NCBI GenBank assembly: GCA_910588595.1
Contig: CAJUQU010000133.1
Location: forward strand, 1 to 10,129
Source of the DNA: an uncultured Lachnospiraceae bacterium
Lineage (GTDB): Bacteria > Bacillota_A > Clostridia > Lachnospirales > Lachnospiraceae
Reading direction: 5' to 3'
DNA: 10,129 nt
The notes under the pieces were generated by a model. It had not been told where the DNA came from. It made no database searches and saw nothing but the letters and a program-made list of their open reading frames with translations. This document shows positions 1 through 6,651 of this stretch, in pieces; within the stretch, counting starts at the first letter, position 1, and each line of letters opens with the position of its first letter. Position numbers and translations under genes: made by a program.

Positions 1-71
1 ACTTTGTATACGAGGATTAAGAAAACGGTGTACGTAATTCTACTATTAACCCTACAACACCTTGAAAGGAA

Positions 72-629
72 GTGTATTCAATACCATTGCCACAAGAAAA
101 ATATTATACCATTGAGGACTTCTATAATTTGCCTGATGATATCCATGCGGAACTGATCAATGGTCATATCGTCTATATGGCGACTCCCAGCACCAAACAC
201 CAGGATATATCCGGCGAACTTCATTACGTCATAAAAAACTATATCAAATCGAAAGGGGGAAAGTGCCGCGCCTATGCCGCTCCATTCGGAGTACAGCTCC
301 ATGAGGGAGAGGACACAGTACTTGAACCTGATATTTCTGTTATATGCGACCCGGACAAGATCACGCCCCGTGGCTGCGTCGGCGCGCCTGACTGGATCAT
401 TGAAATCGTGTCCCCTTCCAATCCCGGGCATGACTATATAACGAAGCTTGGCATATACAATGATGCTGGTGTTCGCGAATACTGGATTATTGATACGCGA
501 AGTGAATCTATCCACGTTTACAACCTGGAATCTGGAGATTTAAAAGTCCATTCATTTCATGACACGATCAAGGTTAGCATATTTGAAGACTTTTATATTG
601 ACTTTTCAAGCCTCGACCTTGGTATCTGA
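72..629 (+). CDS. Uma2 family (DUF820) putative endonuclease
   Basis: A 185-residue protein, the usual length for the Uma2 family, whose fold is of the PD-(D/E)XK nuclease type. No physiological substrate is established for the family. Visible family features: the N-terminal YTIEDFYNLPDD segment (about 12-23), ELINGHI with E27, EPDISV with D87, IIEIVSPS with E111, and ITKLGIY with K125. D87, E111 and K125 are the likely metal-binding and catalytic set. There is no signal peptide or membrane segment, so it should be cytoplasmic. The start is an inference: a TGA in frame at 63-65 limits it, leaving GTG at 72 or TTG at 87. GTG keeps the usual family N-terminus but sits only about one base after AAGGA (66-70), while TTG is about 16 bases away. 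Uma2 genes often occur in multiple copies per genome. No partner gene is visible upstream within the window. The family call is firm; the biological role is unknown. Confidence 0.88.
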   Translation: MYSIPLPQEKYYTIEDFYNLPDDIHAELINGHIVYMATPSTKHQDISGELHYVIKNYIKSKGGKCRAYAAPFGVQLHEGEDTVLEPDISVICDPDKITPRGCVGAPDWIIEIVSPSNPGHDYITKLGIYNDAGVREYWIIDTRSESIHVYNLESGDLKVHSFHDTIKVSIFEDFYIDFSSLDLGI

Positions 630-651
630 TCTATGCAGTCTGTGCGCAGCT

Positions 652-684
652 GCTGCCAGTGCTTTACTGTGGCAGCGGTTTTTT
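652..684 (+). terminator. Rho-independent terminator after the Uma2 gene
   Basis: GCTGCC (652-657) pairs with GGCAGC (671-676). AGT/ACT extends the stem across a two-base bulge. The stem is followed by GG and six T (679-684). It lies 23 bases after the Uma2 stop and before the HAD ribosome site, so it should separate the two transcripts. Confidence 0.65.
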
Positions 685-739
685 ATGCACACGGGCACCC
701 AACGGAACAAAACAACACGACGCAGAAGGAGATGCTTAC

Positions 740-1537
740 ATGGCTAGAAAAATCGCTTTTTTCGATATCGACGGAACACTGACCTCAGAGATGGACGGAC
801 AAGTGCCAAAGGACGCGGCGCGCGCGATCACAAAAGCGCGCGCCGGCGGGAACCTGATGTTCATCAACACAGGAAGATGCTTTCAAAATGTGGAGTCCCG
901 CTTCCGCGAGGTCGGCTGGGACGGTTATGTGTGCGGCTGCGGTACCAATATTTACTGCGGCGGTCAGGACGTCCTGCACGTTTCCCAGACCCATTCCACG
1001 ACAATGCAGATCCTGCACGCCGCGCGGCGGGTGGACGCGGATATTTTGTTTGAGTCGCGCTCCTATGTAGCGTTTGACATGTCCCGCCCGCTGCACCACC
1101 CCGACGCGGTGCGCCAGTATCAGTCCTTTGCCAGACGCCGGTACGACATGCCGGAAGAGCTCGAAAATCCAAATTTTTTCGCTGACAAATTTGTCATCTG
1201 GTACGAGGACGAGGCGCAGCTGACGGCTTTCCGCCAGGTCAGCGACCGGTGGTTCGACTGCATCGACAGGGGTGGGACGTTCCGCGAATTTGTACCGCAC
1301 GGCTACTCCAAAGCATCGGGCATTCAGTATGTGCTGGACCACTACGGTCTGAACCTGGCGGACGCGTATGCCTTCGGGGACAGCAACAACGACCTGTCCA
1401 TGCTCTCCTACGTTCCCCACAGCATCGCGATGGGGAACGCCTCGCCCGAAAGTCTTTTCGAGCAGGTGGAGTACGTGACGGCAAAAGCCAGCGGCGGCGG
1501 TATACGGCAGGCGTTGGAGCACTATGGCTTTCTGTAG
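740..1537 (+). CDS. HAD superfamily hydrolase, Cof type (subclass IIB)
   Basis: A 265-residue cytoplasmic phosphatase of the haloacid dehalogenase superfamily, Cof-like IIB branch. These enzymes dephosphorylate sugar phosphates, flavin or cofactor phosphates, and related small molecules. The substrate cannot be told from sequence. Motif I is FFDIDGTL, with nucleophile D9 and acid/base D11. Motif II is the FINTGR segment near residue 40. Motif IV is FGDSNNDLSML, with D214 and D218 as Mg2+ ligands. The residues between about 85 and 185 form the expected C2-type cap. The frame is open further upstream to 659, but ATG at 740 is chosen because AAGGAG (726-731) lies 8 bases before it and the protein then begins MARKIAFFDIDGTL, as in the family. 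The upstream codons overlap the terminator and have no family match. It converges with the SDR gene, leaving only 4 bases between stop codons. Function class is very likely; specificity is open. Confidence 0.93.
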   Translation: MARKIAFFDIDGTLTSEMDGQVPKDAARAITKARAGGNLMFINTGRCFQNVESRFREVGWDGYVCGCGTNIYCGGQDVLHVSQTHSTTMQILHAARRVDADILFESRSYVAFDMSRPLHHPDAVRQYQSFARRRYDMPEELENPNFFADKFVIWYEDEAQLTAFRQVSDRWFDCIDRGGTFREFVPHGYSKASGIQYVLDHYGLNLADAYAFGDSNNDLSMLSYVPHSIAMGNASPESLFEQVEYVTAKASGGGIRQALEHYGFL

Positions 1538-1541
1538 CGAT

Positions 1542-2285
1542 CTACGCCTTTGATGCCCCGTCGACAGACAGGATCTCGCCGGTGACATAGCTTGCCAGAT
1601 CACTCGCCAGATACAGGAAGGCGTTTGCCACCTCCTCCGGCTCACCCGCCCTGCCAAGCGGTATCCTCGAAGAAATAGCCTTGACCGTTGCCTCCGGCAG
1701 TGCCGCCACCATATCCGTCCTTGTCACTCCCGGCGCCACCGCATTGACGCGGATATTGTCTTTTCCGAGCTCTCTTGCGAGGGAGATCGTTATCCCGTTT
1801 ACTGCAAACTTGCTGGCAGGATACCCCACGCCTGCGGGCTGTCCCGAAATACTCACCATGGAGCTGGTGTTGATGATGCAGCCGCCGCCCTGTTCCTTCA
1901 TGATCTTCGCAGCCGGCAGGATCGCATAAAATACTGCTTTCACATTCAAATCGATCACCTGGTCAAACTCCTGCGCCGTGTAGTCGTAGAGCGGCGTGCT
2001 CTGAGAGATCCCGGCATTGTTGACCAGAATGTCGATCCTTCCAAATTTTTCCCTGACCGCGAGGATCGCCTGCTCGACTTCTGCGGCATCCGTGAGCTTG
2101 GGATGCTTTCCCTCAACCTCCCAGCTGCTGTTCTCCTCCTTTAAACGCTGCAGTGCGCGGTCGACCGACTCCTGGCGCGAGCCAAACAGCACGACTTTGG
2201 CGCCGTTTTCGAGATATTTTCTCACGATCTCAAAACCGATCCCCCTTGTTCCACCTGTGACGATTGCGACTTTTCCTTTTAGCAT
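1542..2285 (-). CDS. Short-chain dehydrogenase/reductase (classical SDR)
   Basis: A 247-residue NAD(P)-dependent oxidoreductase with all classical SDR signatures: TGGTRGIG (10-17) for the cofactor, NNAG (89-92), N114, S142, and Y155-P-A-S-K159 as catalytic tetrad. The C-terminus LASDLASYVTGEILSVDGA is typical. The residues after strand 2 (FGSR, 34-37) place a small residue and Arg where NAD-specific enzymes carry an acidic residue, suggesting NADP(H); this is inference. The usual adenine-binding Asp of the D-(V/L)-T motif appears as Lys in PKLTD (about 62-66). Several stretches (GGTRGIGF, NGAKV, GVGYPASK, NIRV-VAPGV-TDM, EPEE-AN-LASDLAS) recall BaiA-type bile-acid 3-alpha-hydroxysteroid dehydrogenases. 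Generic FabG-like or sugar-alcohol dehydrogenases share much of this, so the substrate is not called. ATG at 2285 follows AGGAAGGA with about 5 bases of spacing. Confidence 0.93.
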   Translation of the reverse strand: MLKGKVAIVTGGTRGIGFEIVRKYLENGAKVVLFGSRQESVDRALQRLKEENSSWEVEGKHPKLTDAAEVEQAILAVREKFGRIDILVNNAGISQSTPLYDYTAQEFDQVIDLNVKAVFYAILPAAKIMKEQGGGCIINTSSMVSISGQPAGVGYPASKFAVNGITISLARELGKDNIRVNAVAPGVTRTDMVAALPEATVKAISSRIPLGRAGEPEEVANAFLYLASDLASYVTGEILSVDGASKA

Positions 2286-2437
2286 GATAGTCCTTCCTTT
2301 CTAAATTCATTTTTTTCTTTATATTTTTTTATTCACATTTTTAATATTATTTCCATTTTGATACTGTGATGATACCCATCGATCCAATTTCGTTCGCTCT
2401 GCCTGCCCCTCCTGTCAAATCACATCTTTTTAGCACC

Positions 2438-2466
2438 ATTATATACATTATAGAAACAAACAGCAA
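2438..2466 (-). promoter_or_regulatory. Candidate promoter for the SDR gene
   Basis: On the minus strand TTGCTG (2461-2466) and TATAAT (2438-2443) are separated by 17 bases. A second TATAAT (2447-2452) overlaps the spacer but has no good -35. Use of this promoter would give a leader of roughly 145 nt before the SDR start, AT-rich in its last half. No clear hairpin or riboswitch is seen in that leader. The -10 is perfect and the -35 is fair. Confidence 0.45.
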
Positions 2467-2487
2467 CACCTTTTGCACACAAAATGC

Positions 2488-2690
2488 TAGAGCGTGTTTG
2501 AAAAATCATTCCCGCCATCTGTATCACCACTTTGCGTGATATTTGCACCGCATTCAGTCGACGTAAGGCATTGCCCTTTATGCCTTTGCCCCCTACGCCT
2601 CCTTCATTTGGCACATCATCTGTAAGATGATTTAATCTCCCACAAACTGTGACTTACATCTGACAGAAAGCATTTTTCAAACACGCTCTA
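2488..2690. mobile_element. Miniature inverted-repeat element (MITE), complete copy
   Basis: A 203-bp element bounded by a perfect 19-bp terminal inverted repeat, TAGAGCGTGTTTGAAAAAT (2488-2506) and its reverse complement (2672-2690). The outermost TA on each side fits a duplicated TA target, as left by IS630/Tc1-mariner type transposases; the family assignment is inference. It encodes no transposase. A minus-strand open frame (2420-2614) starts inside it and reads out through the end, but resembles no known protein and is probably fortuitous. An internal hairpin ATCATCT-GTA-AGATGAT lies near 2615-2632. A second copy starts at 9932 in the same orientation and is roughly 90% or more identical by hand alignment, including one indel. 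It sits between the divergent SDR and symporter genes, outside both predicted promoters. Confidence 0.85.
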
Positions 2691-2749
2691 ACATACAAGC
2701 ATTTTGGCGCATGTTTTTCACTACTTTGACGATGAGTGGACAGTAAGTA

Positions 2750-2779
2750 TTGACACCTTTCCCTATCGTGCGCTATAAT
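2750..2779 (+). promoter_or_regulatory. Sigma-A type promoter of the symporter gene
   Basis: A perfect -35 TTGACA (2750-2755) and a perfect -10 TATAAT (2774-2779) are separated by 18 bases. Transcription would begin near 2786, giving a leader of about 84 nt before the symporter start. Such a consensus-strength promoter suggests strong basal transcription, probably checked by a repressor or by the leader RNA. Confidence 0.8.
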
Positions 2780-2790
2780 ATAGACACTTT

Positions 2791-2830
2791 ATCACATAAA
2801 AGCGTTGAAGTCCTAAAGTATTTGTGTGAT
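2791..2830 (+). promoter_or_regulatory. Inverted repeat in the symporter leader (operator or RNA hairpin)
   Basis: ATCACATAAA (2791-2800) pairs with TTTGTGTGAT (2821-2830), ten pairs including one T-G wobble, around a 20-base loop. It begins a few bases after the predicted transcription start and ends about 20 bases before the GGGAGGAG ribosome site. This position suits a repressor operator or a leader hairpin. An alternative pairing AGCG (2801-2804) with CGCT (2835-2838) could compete. No known riboswitch is recognised. Confidence 0.4.
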
Positions 2831-2869
2831 GAGTCGCTTACAATTTATTAAGGGAGGAGCATCATCATT

Positions 2870-4405
2870 ATGCTTATCAAAATCATATTACTGATATTGT
2901 TCTTTGGGTGCATGATCGCAGTCGGGCTGTACGCCAGAAAGAGTGCGAACAGCATGACAGATTTCGTGCTCGGCGGGCGGAGCGTGGGTCCCTGGCTCTC
3001 GGCGTTCGCCTACGGCACTTCCTACTTTTCCGCGGTCGTGTTCGTCGGCTACGCAGGGCAGTTTGGCTGGAAGTACGGTCTTGCCTCCACATGGATCGGA
3101 CTCGGAAACGCGGTGATCGGTTCGCTGCTTGCGTGGGTCGCGATGGGCAGGCGCACCAGAGTCATGACGCATCACCTCGAGGTCGCCACCATGCCCGACT
3201 TTTTCGGCAAGCGCTATGACAGCAATGTGCTGAGGGTCGCAGCTTCCGCGATCGCGTTCGTTTTTATGATCCCGTACACCGCCTCTGTGTACAACGGACT
3301 TTCCAGGCTGTTCGGCATGGCTTTCGACATTCCCTACACGGTCTGTGTGGTCACGATGGCTGTGCTCACCGGCGTGTACGTCATCCTCGGGGGCTACATG
3401 GCAACCGCGATCAATGACTTTATCCAGGGCATCATCATGCTGTTTGGCATTGTCGCTGTCATCGCCGCTGTGCTCTCCGGTCAGGGCGGATTTATCGAGG
3501 CTGTGCGAGAACTCTCCGAGCTCCCGTCCGATGTGCCTGTCACGATGGGACAGCAGGGCGCTTTCGCATCGTTTTTCGGCACAGATCCCCTGAACCTTCT
3601 GGGCGTCATCATCCTCACATCGCTGGGAACATGGGGACTTCCCCAGATGGTCCACAAGTTCTATGCGATCAAGAGCGAGAAGGCGATCAAGACCGGCACG
3701 ATCGTCTCCACTTTTTTTGCGGTCATCGTGTCCGGCGGCTGCTACTTCCTCGGCGGATTCGGGCGGCTGTTCGACTCGCCGGCGCTGTACAAGGCTGACG
3801 GTTCCGTCCTGTATGACGCGATCGTTCCGTCCATGCTGTCGACACTGCCCGATATCCTGATCGGCATTGTGATCATTTTAGTGCTCTCGGCTTCCATGTC
3901 GACGCTCTCCTCGCTGGTGCTGACCTCGGCTTCGACGCTCACGCTTGACTTTATCAAGGGCAATATCGTGAAGGACATGGACGACAAAAAGCAGCTGGTC
4001 TACATACGCGTGTTGATCGTGTTTTTCATCGTGATCTCTGTCGTGCTGGCACTGAACCCGCCCACCTTCATCGCACAGCTCATGGGAATCTCATGGGGTG
4101 CCCTCGCAGGCGCCTTCCTCGCACCGTTCCTCTATGGTCTGTACTGGAAGGGCGTCACCAGAGCCGGCGTGTGGGCAAGCTTTGCCTGCGGTGTAGGCAT
4201 CACGGTGTCCAATATGTTCTTCAAGTTCATCGCCTCGCCGATCAACGCAGGTGCAGCCGCCATGATCGTCGGATTGATCGTCACCCCCGTCGTCAGCCTG
4301 GCGACACCGAAGATCGACAGCACTTTTGTCAATAAAATATTCAAATGCTATGACAATACCGCAAACGTGTCAAGCAGGGAATATCTGAAGGAGGAGGAAT
4401 CCTGA
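2870..4405 (+). CDS. Sodium:solute symporter (SSS family)
   Basis: A 511-residue inner-membrane Na+-coupled transporter of the SSS family (PutP, PanF, SGLT relatives), with about 13 hydrophobic segments as expected. Family marks: DFVLGGRSVGPWLSA (31-45) after the first helix, GGYMATAINDFIQGIIM (174-190), GLPQMVHKFYAIK (256-268), and LSASMSTLSSLVLTSAS (339-355). The last corresponds to the Ser/Thr-rich helix that supplies Na+ ligands in PutP; S344 and T345 are the likely equivalents. The C-terminus is short and charged (REYLKEEES). Substrate is not deducible: amino acids, pantothenate, sugars or organic anions are all possible. ATG at 2870 follows GGGAGGAG (2852-2859) by 10 bases. It appears monocistronic, between its own strong promoter and a strong terminator. 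Its GC-rich codon use contrasts with the nuclease pair just downstream. Confidence 0.92.
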   Translation: MLIKIILLILFFGCMIAVGLYARKSANSMTDFVLGGRSVGPWLSAFAYGTSYFSAVVFVGYAGQFGWKYGLASTWIGLGNAVIGSLLAWVAMGRRTRVMTHHLEVATMPDFFGKRYDSNVLRVAASAIAFVFMIPYTASVYNGLSRLFGMAFDIPYTVCVVTMAVLTGVYVILGGYMATAINDFIQGIIMLFGIVAVIAAVLSGQGGFIEAVRELSELPSDVPVTMGQQGAFASFFGTDPLNLLGVIILTSLGTWGLPQMVHKFYAIKSEKAIKTGTIVSTFFAVIVSGGCYFLGGFGRLFDSPALYKADGSVLYDAIVPSMLSTLPDILIGIVIILVLSASMSTLSSLVLTSASTLTLDFIKGNIVKDMDDKKQLVYIRVLIVFFIVISVVLALNPPTFIAQLMGISWGALAGAFLAPFLYGLYWKGVTRAGVWASFACGVGITVSNMFFKFIASPINAGAAAMIVGLIVTPVVSLATPKIDSTFVNKIFKCYDNTANVSSREYLKEEES

Positions 4406-4418
4406 CATATAATCAAGC

Positions 4419-4439
4419 AGGGGAATGATCTTCTCCCCT
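4419..4439. other. Small hairpin just after the symporter stop
   Basis: AGGGGA (4419-4424) pairs with TCCCCT (4434-4439) around a 9-base loop. There is no T-tract, so it is not an intrinsic terminator by itself. It may protect the 3' end of the symporter mRNA or simply be part of the structured tail that continues to the terminator at 4514. Confidence 0.4.
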
Positions 4440-4443
4440 ACTC

Positions 4444-4513
4444 GCGCGCCGGGCACCCGTCAGCGAACCGATTTATCGGTTTGATGACATTCTTCCTCTG
4501 GGTGCCCGTGCGC
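4444..4513. repeat. 70-nt nested inverted repeat of unknown function
   Basis: Outer stem: GGGCACCC (4451-4458) pairs perfectly with GGGTGCCC (4500-4507). It extends outward through C4450-G4508, G4448-T4509 and GCGC (4444-4447)/GCGC (4510-4513) with C4449 bulged. Inside, GTCA (4459-4462) pairs with TGAC (4485-4488), a 3x3 internal loop follows, then AACCGA (4466-4471)/TCGGTT (4476-4481) closes a TTTA loop. An 11-base unpaired stretch (4489-4499) breaks the right side. There is no T-tract on either strand. It does not match a tRNA, riboswitch or terminator I recognise. It could be a palindromic repeat, a small RNA, or an mRNA 3'-end structure. Confidence 0.7.
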
Positions 4514-4543
4514 ATAAAAAGGCGGTATAAACCGCCTTTTTAT
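4514..4543. terminator. Bidirectional intrinsic terminator
   Basis: A perfect 13-bp stem, ATAAAAAGGCGGT (4514-4526) and ACCGCCTTTTTAT (4531-4543), with a 4-base loop. The A-run and T-run give a U-tract on both strands, so it can end the symporter transcript from the left and the ptuAB transcript from the right. The ptuB stop codon is only 3 bases away. Confidence 0.92.
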
Positions 4544-4546
4544 ATA

Positions 4547-5293
4547 TCAGACAAACTGCAGCGCAATCTGTTTCATTTCATTCTCCACTTCCTCTAACCT
4601 GTATGTCCACTTCCCATTCTCTTTCATGCTTTTTTTAATGCTGAGATAACATCGGTCTTCAAGCATGTTGGAAGCCTTCACTGCCGCATATGGATTATCC
4701 GCAGTACATTTCCCCATAAGAATCTCCAGTCTCTTCCTGTACCTTTCCTTATATCCATATTCATTCAGGTCTTCTGAGATATCAACCAGTCTCTGATGTA
4801 TTTCCTCCCATTCCGCCATCCTCGGTACCATAACCCGCTGTATATCGTTCAAATTGATCGACACAATCGTGTTTTTCCCTATTCCCGTGATGTCAATTCC
4901 TTCCAGACGATATCTGTTTTGAACGCTTAGTGCGATATACTCTTTGGGTATATCTTCAAAGGGATTCACAATCCTGCCCTCGTAATCACCTTTTGCCCGA
5001 TTGCAACGCAGACATGACGGAAGTAAATTCGTCCATTGCACGACTTTGTCAGGATTTGTTGATTTCGGTAGAAAATGATCAATCGTAACATCTTTCGATT
5101 CTATATTCAGTTCACACTCACAATAGACACACTTTTTATGACTCATATCTAACAGTGCTGCTTTTAAAGACTTTTTTATGTTAGGAGAATTCCATACATC
5201 CCTTTCCTTGTTCTCCTTGTACATTCTTGTCAGTTCTTCACATACTTCCCCTGTGAGTTCTTTGGGACATGCTCCCCGTTCAAGTTTTATCAT
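4547..5293 (-). CDS. ptuB: Septu HNH endonuclease PtuB (TIGR02646-type)
   Basis: A 248-residue HNH nuclease, the effector of the Septu anti-phage system. Its family is the TIGR02646-type HNH proteins, also found with retron Ec78. The nuclease core spans about 52-103: C55-V-Y-C58 and C94-L-R-C97 form the zinc site, TIDHFLPK contains the D72-H73 pair with H73 as general base, and N89 (WTNLLPSC) and N98-K101-G-D complete the beta-beta-alpha-metal motif. The N-terminus MIKLERGACPKEL is typical for the family and supports ATG at 5293. That ATG overlaps the last 14 bases of ptuA and has only a weak, distant GGAG, so translation is probably coupled to ptuA. The C-terminal half is charged and helical with no recognised motif. 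Known in the family: PtuB assembles on PtuA and cuts DNA during infection. All catalytic residues look intact. Symbol is assigned from motif and partner, not from a database match. Confidence 0.88.
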   Translation of the reverse strand: MIKLERGACPKELTGEVCEELTRMYKENKERDVWNSPNIKKSLKAALLDMSHKKCVYCECELNIESKDVTIDHFLPKSTNPDKVVQWTNLLPSCLRCNRAKGDYEGRIVNPFEDIPKEYIALSVQNRYRLEGIDITGIGKNTIVSINLNDIQRVMVPRMAEWEEIHQRLVDISEDLNEYGYKERYRKRLEILMGKCTADNPYAAVKASNMLEDRCYLSIKKSMKENGKWTYRLEEVENEMKQIALQFV

Positions 5294-6533
5294 CCGCCGT
5301 CATCATCTCCATATCCAAATCTAAAATTCTGTTCTCAGGACTCTCAGGGTGTACCATAGTCTTTAAGTCCAAATAAAGCATCTTCGCCCGCTCAAAGTCT
5401 CCATGATCCATCGCTTGAGAGAACGCTTCAATCTGCGTGTTGAACGCTGATGTTTTTTGTGCTACACCCATCTTCTGTTCCTGGATGACATCTATACTCC
5501 AGCCGTTATAACTCCCACATTCCGCAGCATACTGCATCATACCAGTATCAAACAACTCCCCCGCTTGCAACGACTGGATGATAAACGGCGAATGTGTCGT
5601 GATGATAAACTGGCAGTTTGGAAAAGTCCTCTTGAGATCCTCCACGATCGTCTTCTGCCATCTGGGGTGAAGATGCAGATCTAACTCATCTATCAATATG
5701 ACCGCTTCTTCCTCCAGCGGATTTTCCGCGTCCGGATTTGCTATTGCCAATCTTTTTGCAATATCTGCCACCACTGAAAGAACTGCCTTATACCCGCCAC
5801 TAAGCTGATCGATCTGCAGATCCGTCCCCTGGGGGCTCGTCAGGAGCATCCTTGACGGCGCCAGTTCTATCCTAAGATTACTGTAACCTTTGATCGTTCG
5901 CTCCAGGGCAGTTCGGACACAATCCAATTTGGGATTTTTATAGTTCCGGTCATCGCGAAGACCTCTGAGTTCTATATCCTCCTCTGTTTTAAACCACTCA
6001 TAAAAATCTCTAAAATAATTAACATTGTCAAAACAATTTCGAAGCGCGTCTGTCACCTCAAAATTTTTAATATGTCCTCGCTGCGGCACATCGCGGATAA
6101 TCCTGTCTGTTCCATAGTAAAGAACCAACGGAAGTCTTCTTTTTTCCACACATTCAATATACTTGCTTTTTAAACTCTTCAGATCATTTGATATCGGTGT
6201 TTTCCAGACAGTCATTTCATCAAGTGTCATCTGCGGGGAAAGACGCCTTTTATTTGTCCATACATATTTATCATCCTCCAATGAGATTCCAACCGTCACT
6301 GTCGATGCCGCAGCTCCACATCTGATATCACCGTTTGTCAAGTCACATCGTTTCACAGCCTCGCCGTTAACTGCTCTCAGAACTGGCACAAAAGCTTTGG
6401 TGATCGCTTCTAGGATCGTTGTCTTACCGCTTCCGTTTTCCCCGATCAGGACTATAAAGTTTTTGTTCTCAAAGGATATTTTTTGTAATTCTATATTTCT
6501 AAAATTGCACAGTTCCACAAAATCGATTCTCAT
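5280..6533 (-). CDS. ptuA: Septu AAA/ABC-type ATPase PtuA
   Basis: A 417-residue cytoplasmic ATPase of the SMC/ABC-like AAA family used as the sensor and scaffold subunit of Septu. Motifs in order: Walker A GENGSGKTT (31-39), Q-loop region after 60, ABC signature LSGGYKA (244-250), Walker B ILIDELDLHLHP (279-290) and the switch histidine in TTHSP (312-316). The residues from about 345 to 417 form a tail with no catalytic motif, the expected place for PtuB contact. There is no TOPRIM nuclease domain, which separates it from OLD/Gabija GajA ATPases. ATG at 6533 follows AGGTGG by about 5 bases. It is the first gene of a two-gene operon with ptuB. Base use is AT-rich compared with the neighbouring transporters, suggesting transfer. 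No reverse transcriptase lies nearby, so this is the plain two-gene Septu form rather than the retron form. An unrelated AAA-HNH defence pair is the main alternative. Confidence 0.87.
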   Translation of the reverse strand: MRIDFVELCNFRNIELQKISFENKNFIVLIGENGSGKTTILEAITKAFVPVLRAVNGEAVKRCDLTNGDIRCGAAASTVTVGISLEDDKYVWTNKRRLSPQMTLDEMTVWKTPISNDLKSLKSKYIECVEKRRLPLVLYYGTDRIIRDVPQRGHIKNFEVTDALRNCFDNVNYFRDFYEWFKTEEDIELRGLRDDRNYKNPKLDCVRTALERTIKGYSNLRIELAPSRMLLTSPQGTDLQIDQLSGGYKAVLSVVADIAKRLAIANPDAENPLEEEAVILIDELDLHLHPRWQKTIVEDLKRTFPNCQFIITTHSPFIIQSLQAGELFDTGMMQYAAECGSYNGWSIDVIQEQKMGVAQKTSAFNTQIEAFSQAMDHGDFERAKMLYLDLKTMVHPESPENRILDLDMEMMTADDKT

Positions 6534-6596
6534 TGATCCACCTGCTTTTTGTATTATTCATATCTGCAGAAATTGAAAAAGCTCTTGACTGTTTTC

Positions 6597-6625
6597 ATTA
6601 TACCTTACATAAATACACTGTGCAA
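6597..6625 (-). promoter_or_regulatory. Promoter of the ptuAB operon
   Basis: On the minus strand TTGCAC (6620-6625) and a perfect TATAAT (6597-6602) are 17 bases apart, with a leader of about 55-60 nt to the ptuA start. It lies in the 118-base gap behind the ABC permease gene, so Septu can be transcribed on its own. I see no terminator between the permease stop and this promoter, so read-through from the ABC operon is also possible. Confidence 0.6.
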
Positions 6626-6651
6626 TGTTTATTTTACCACCTCATGATCTC

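Noticed and set aside
785..1657. 290-codon minus-strand open frame opposite the HAD gene
   Set aside because: Antisense to intact HAD motifs and overlapping the end of the SDR gene; no recognisable domain or ribosome site.
2420..2614. 64-codon minus-strand open frame across the MITE
   Set aside because: It starts inside the mobile element and reads through its terminal repeat into unrelated flank. The second copy has different open frames over the same segment, so it is not under coding constraint.
2796..2810. Catabolite-repression (cre) site in the symporter leader
   Set aside because: The segment around AAAAGCGTTGAAG has about three mismatches at conserved positions of the cre consensus, too weak to call.
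4444..4513. Retron msr/msd-type RNA associated with the Septu genes
   Set aside because: It lies downstream of ptuB, is short, and no reverse transcriptase gene is present in the window; structure alone does not support a retron.
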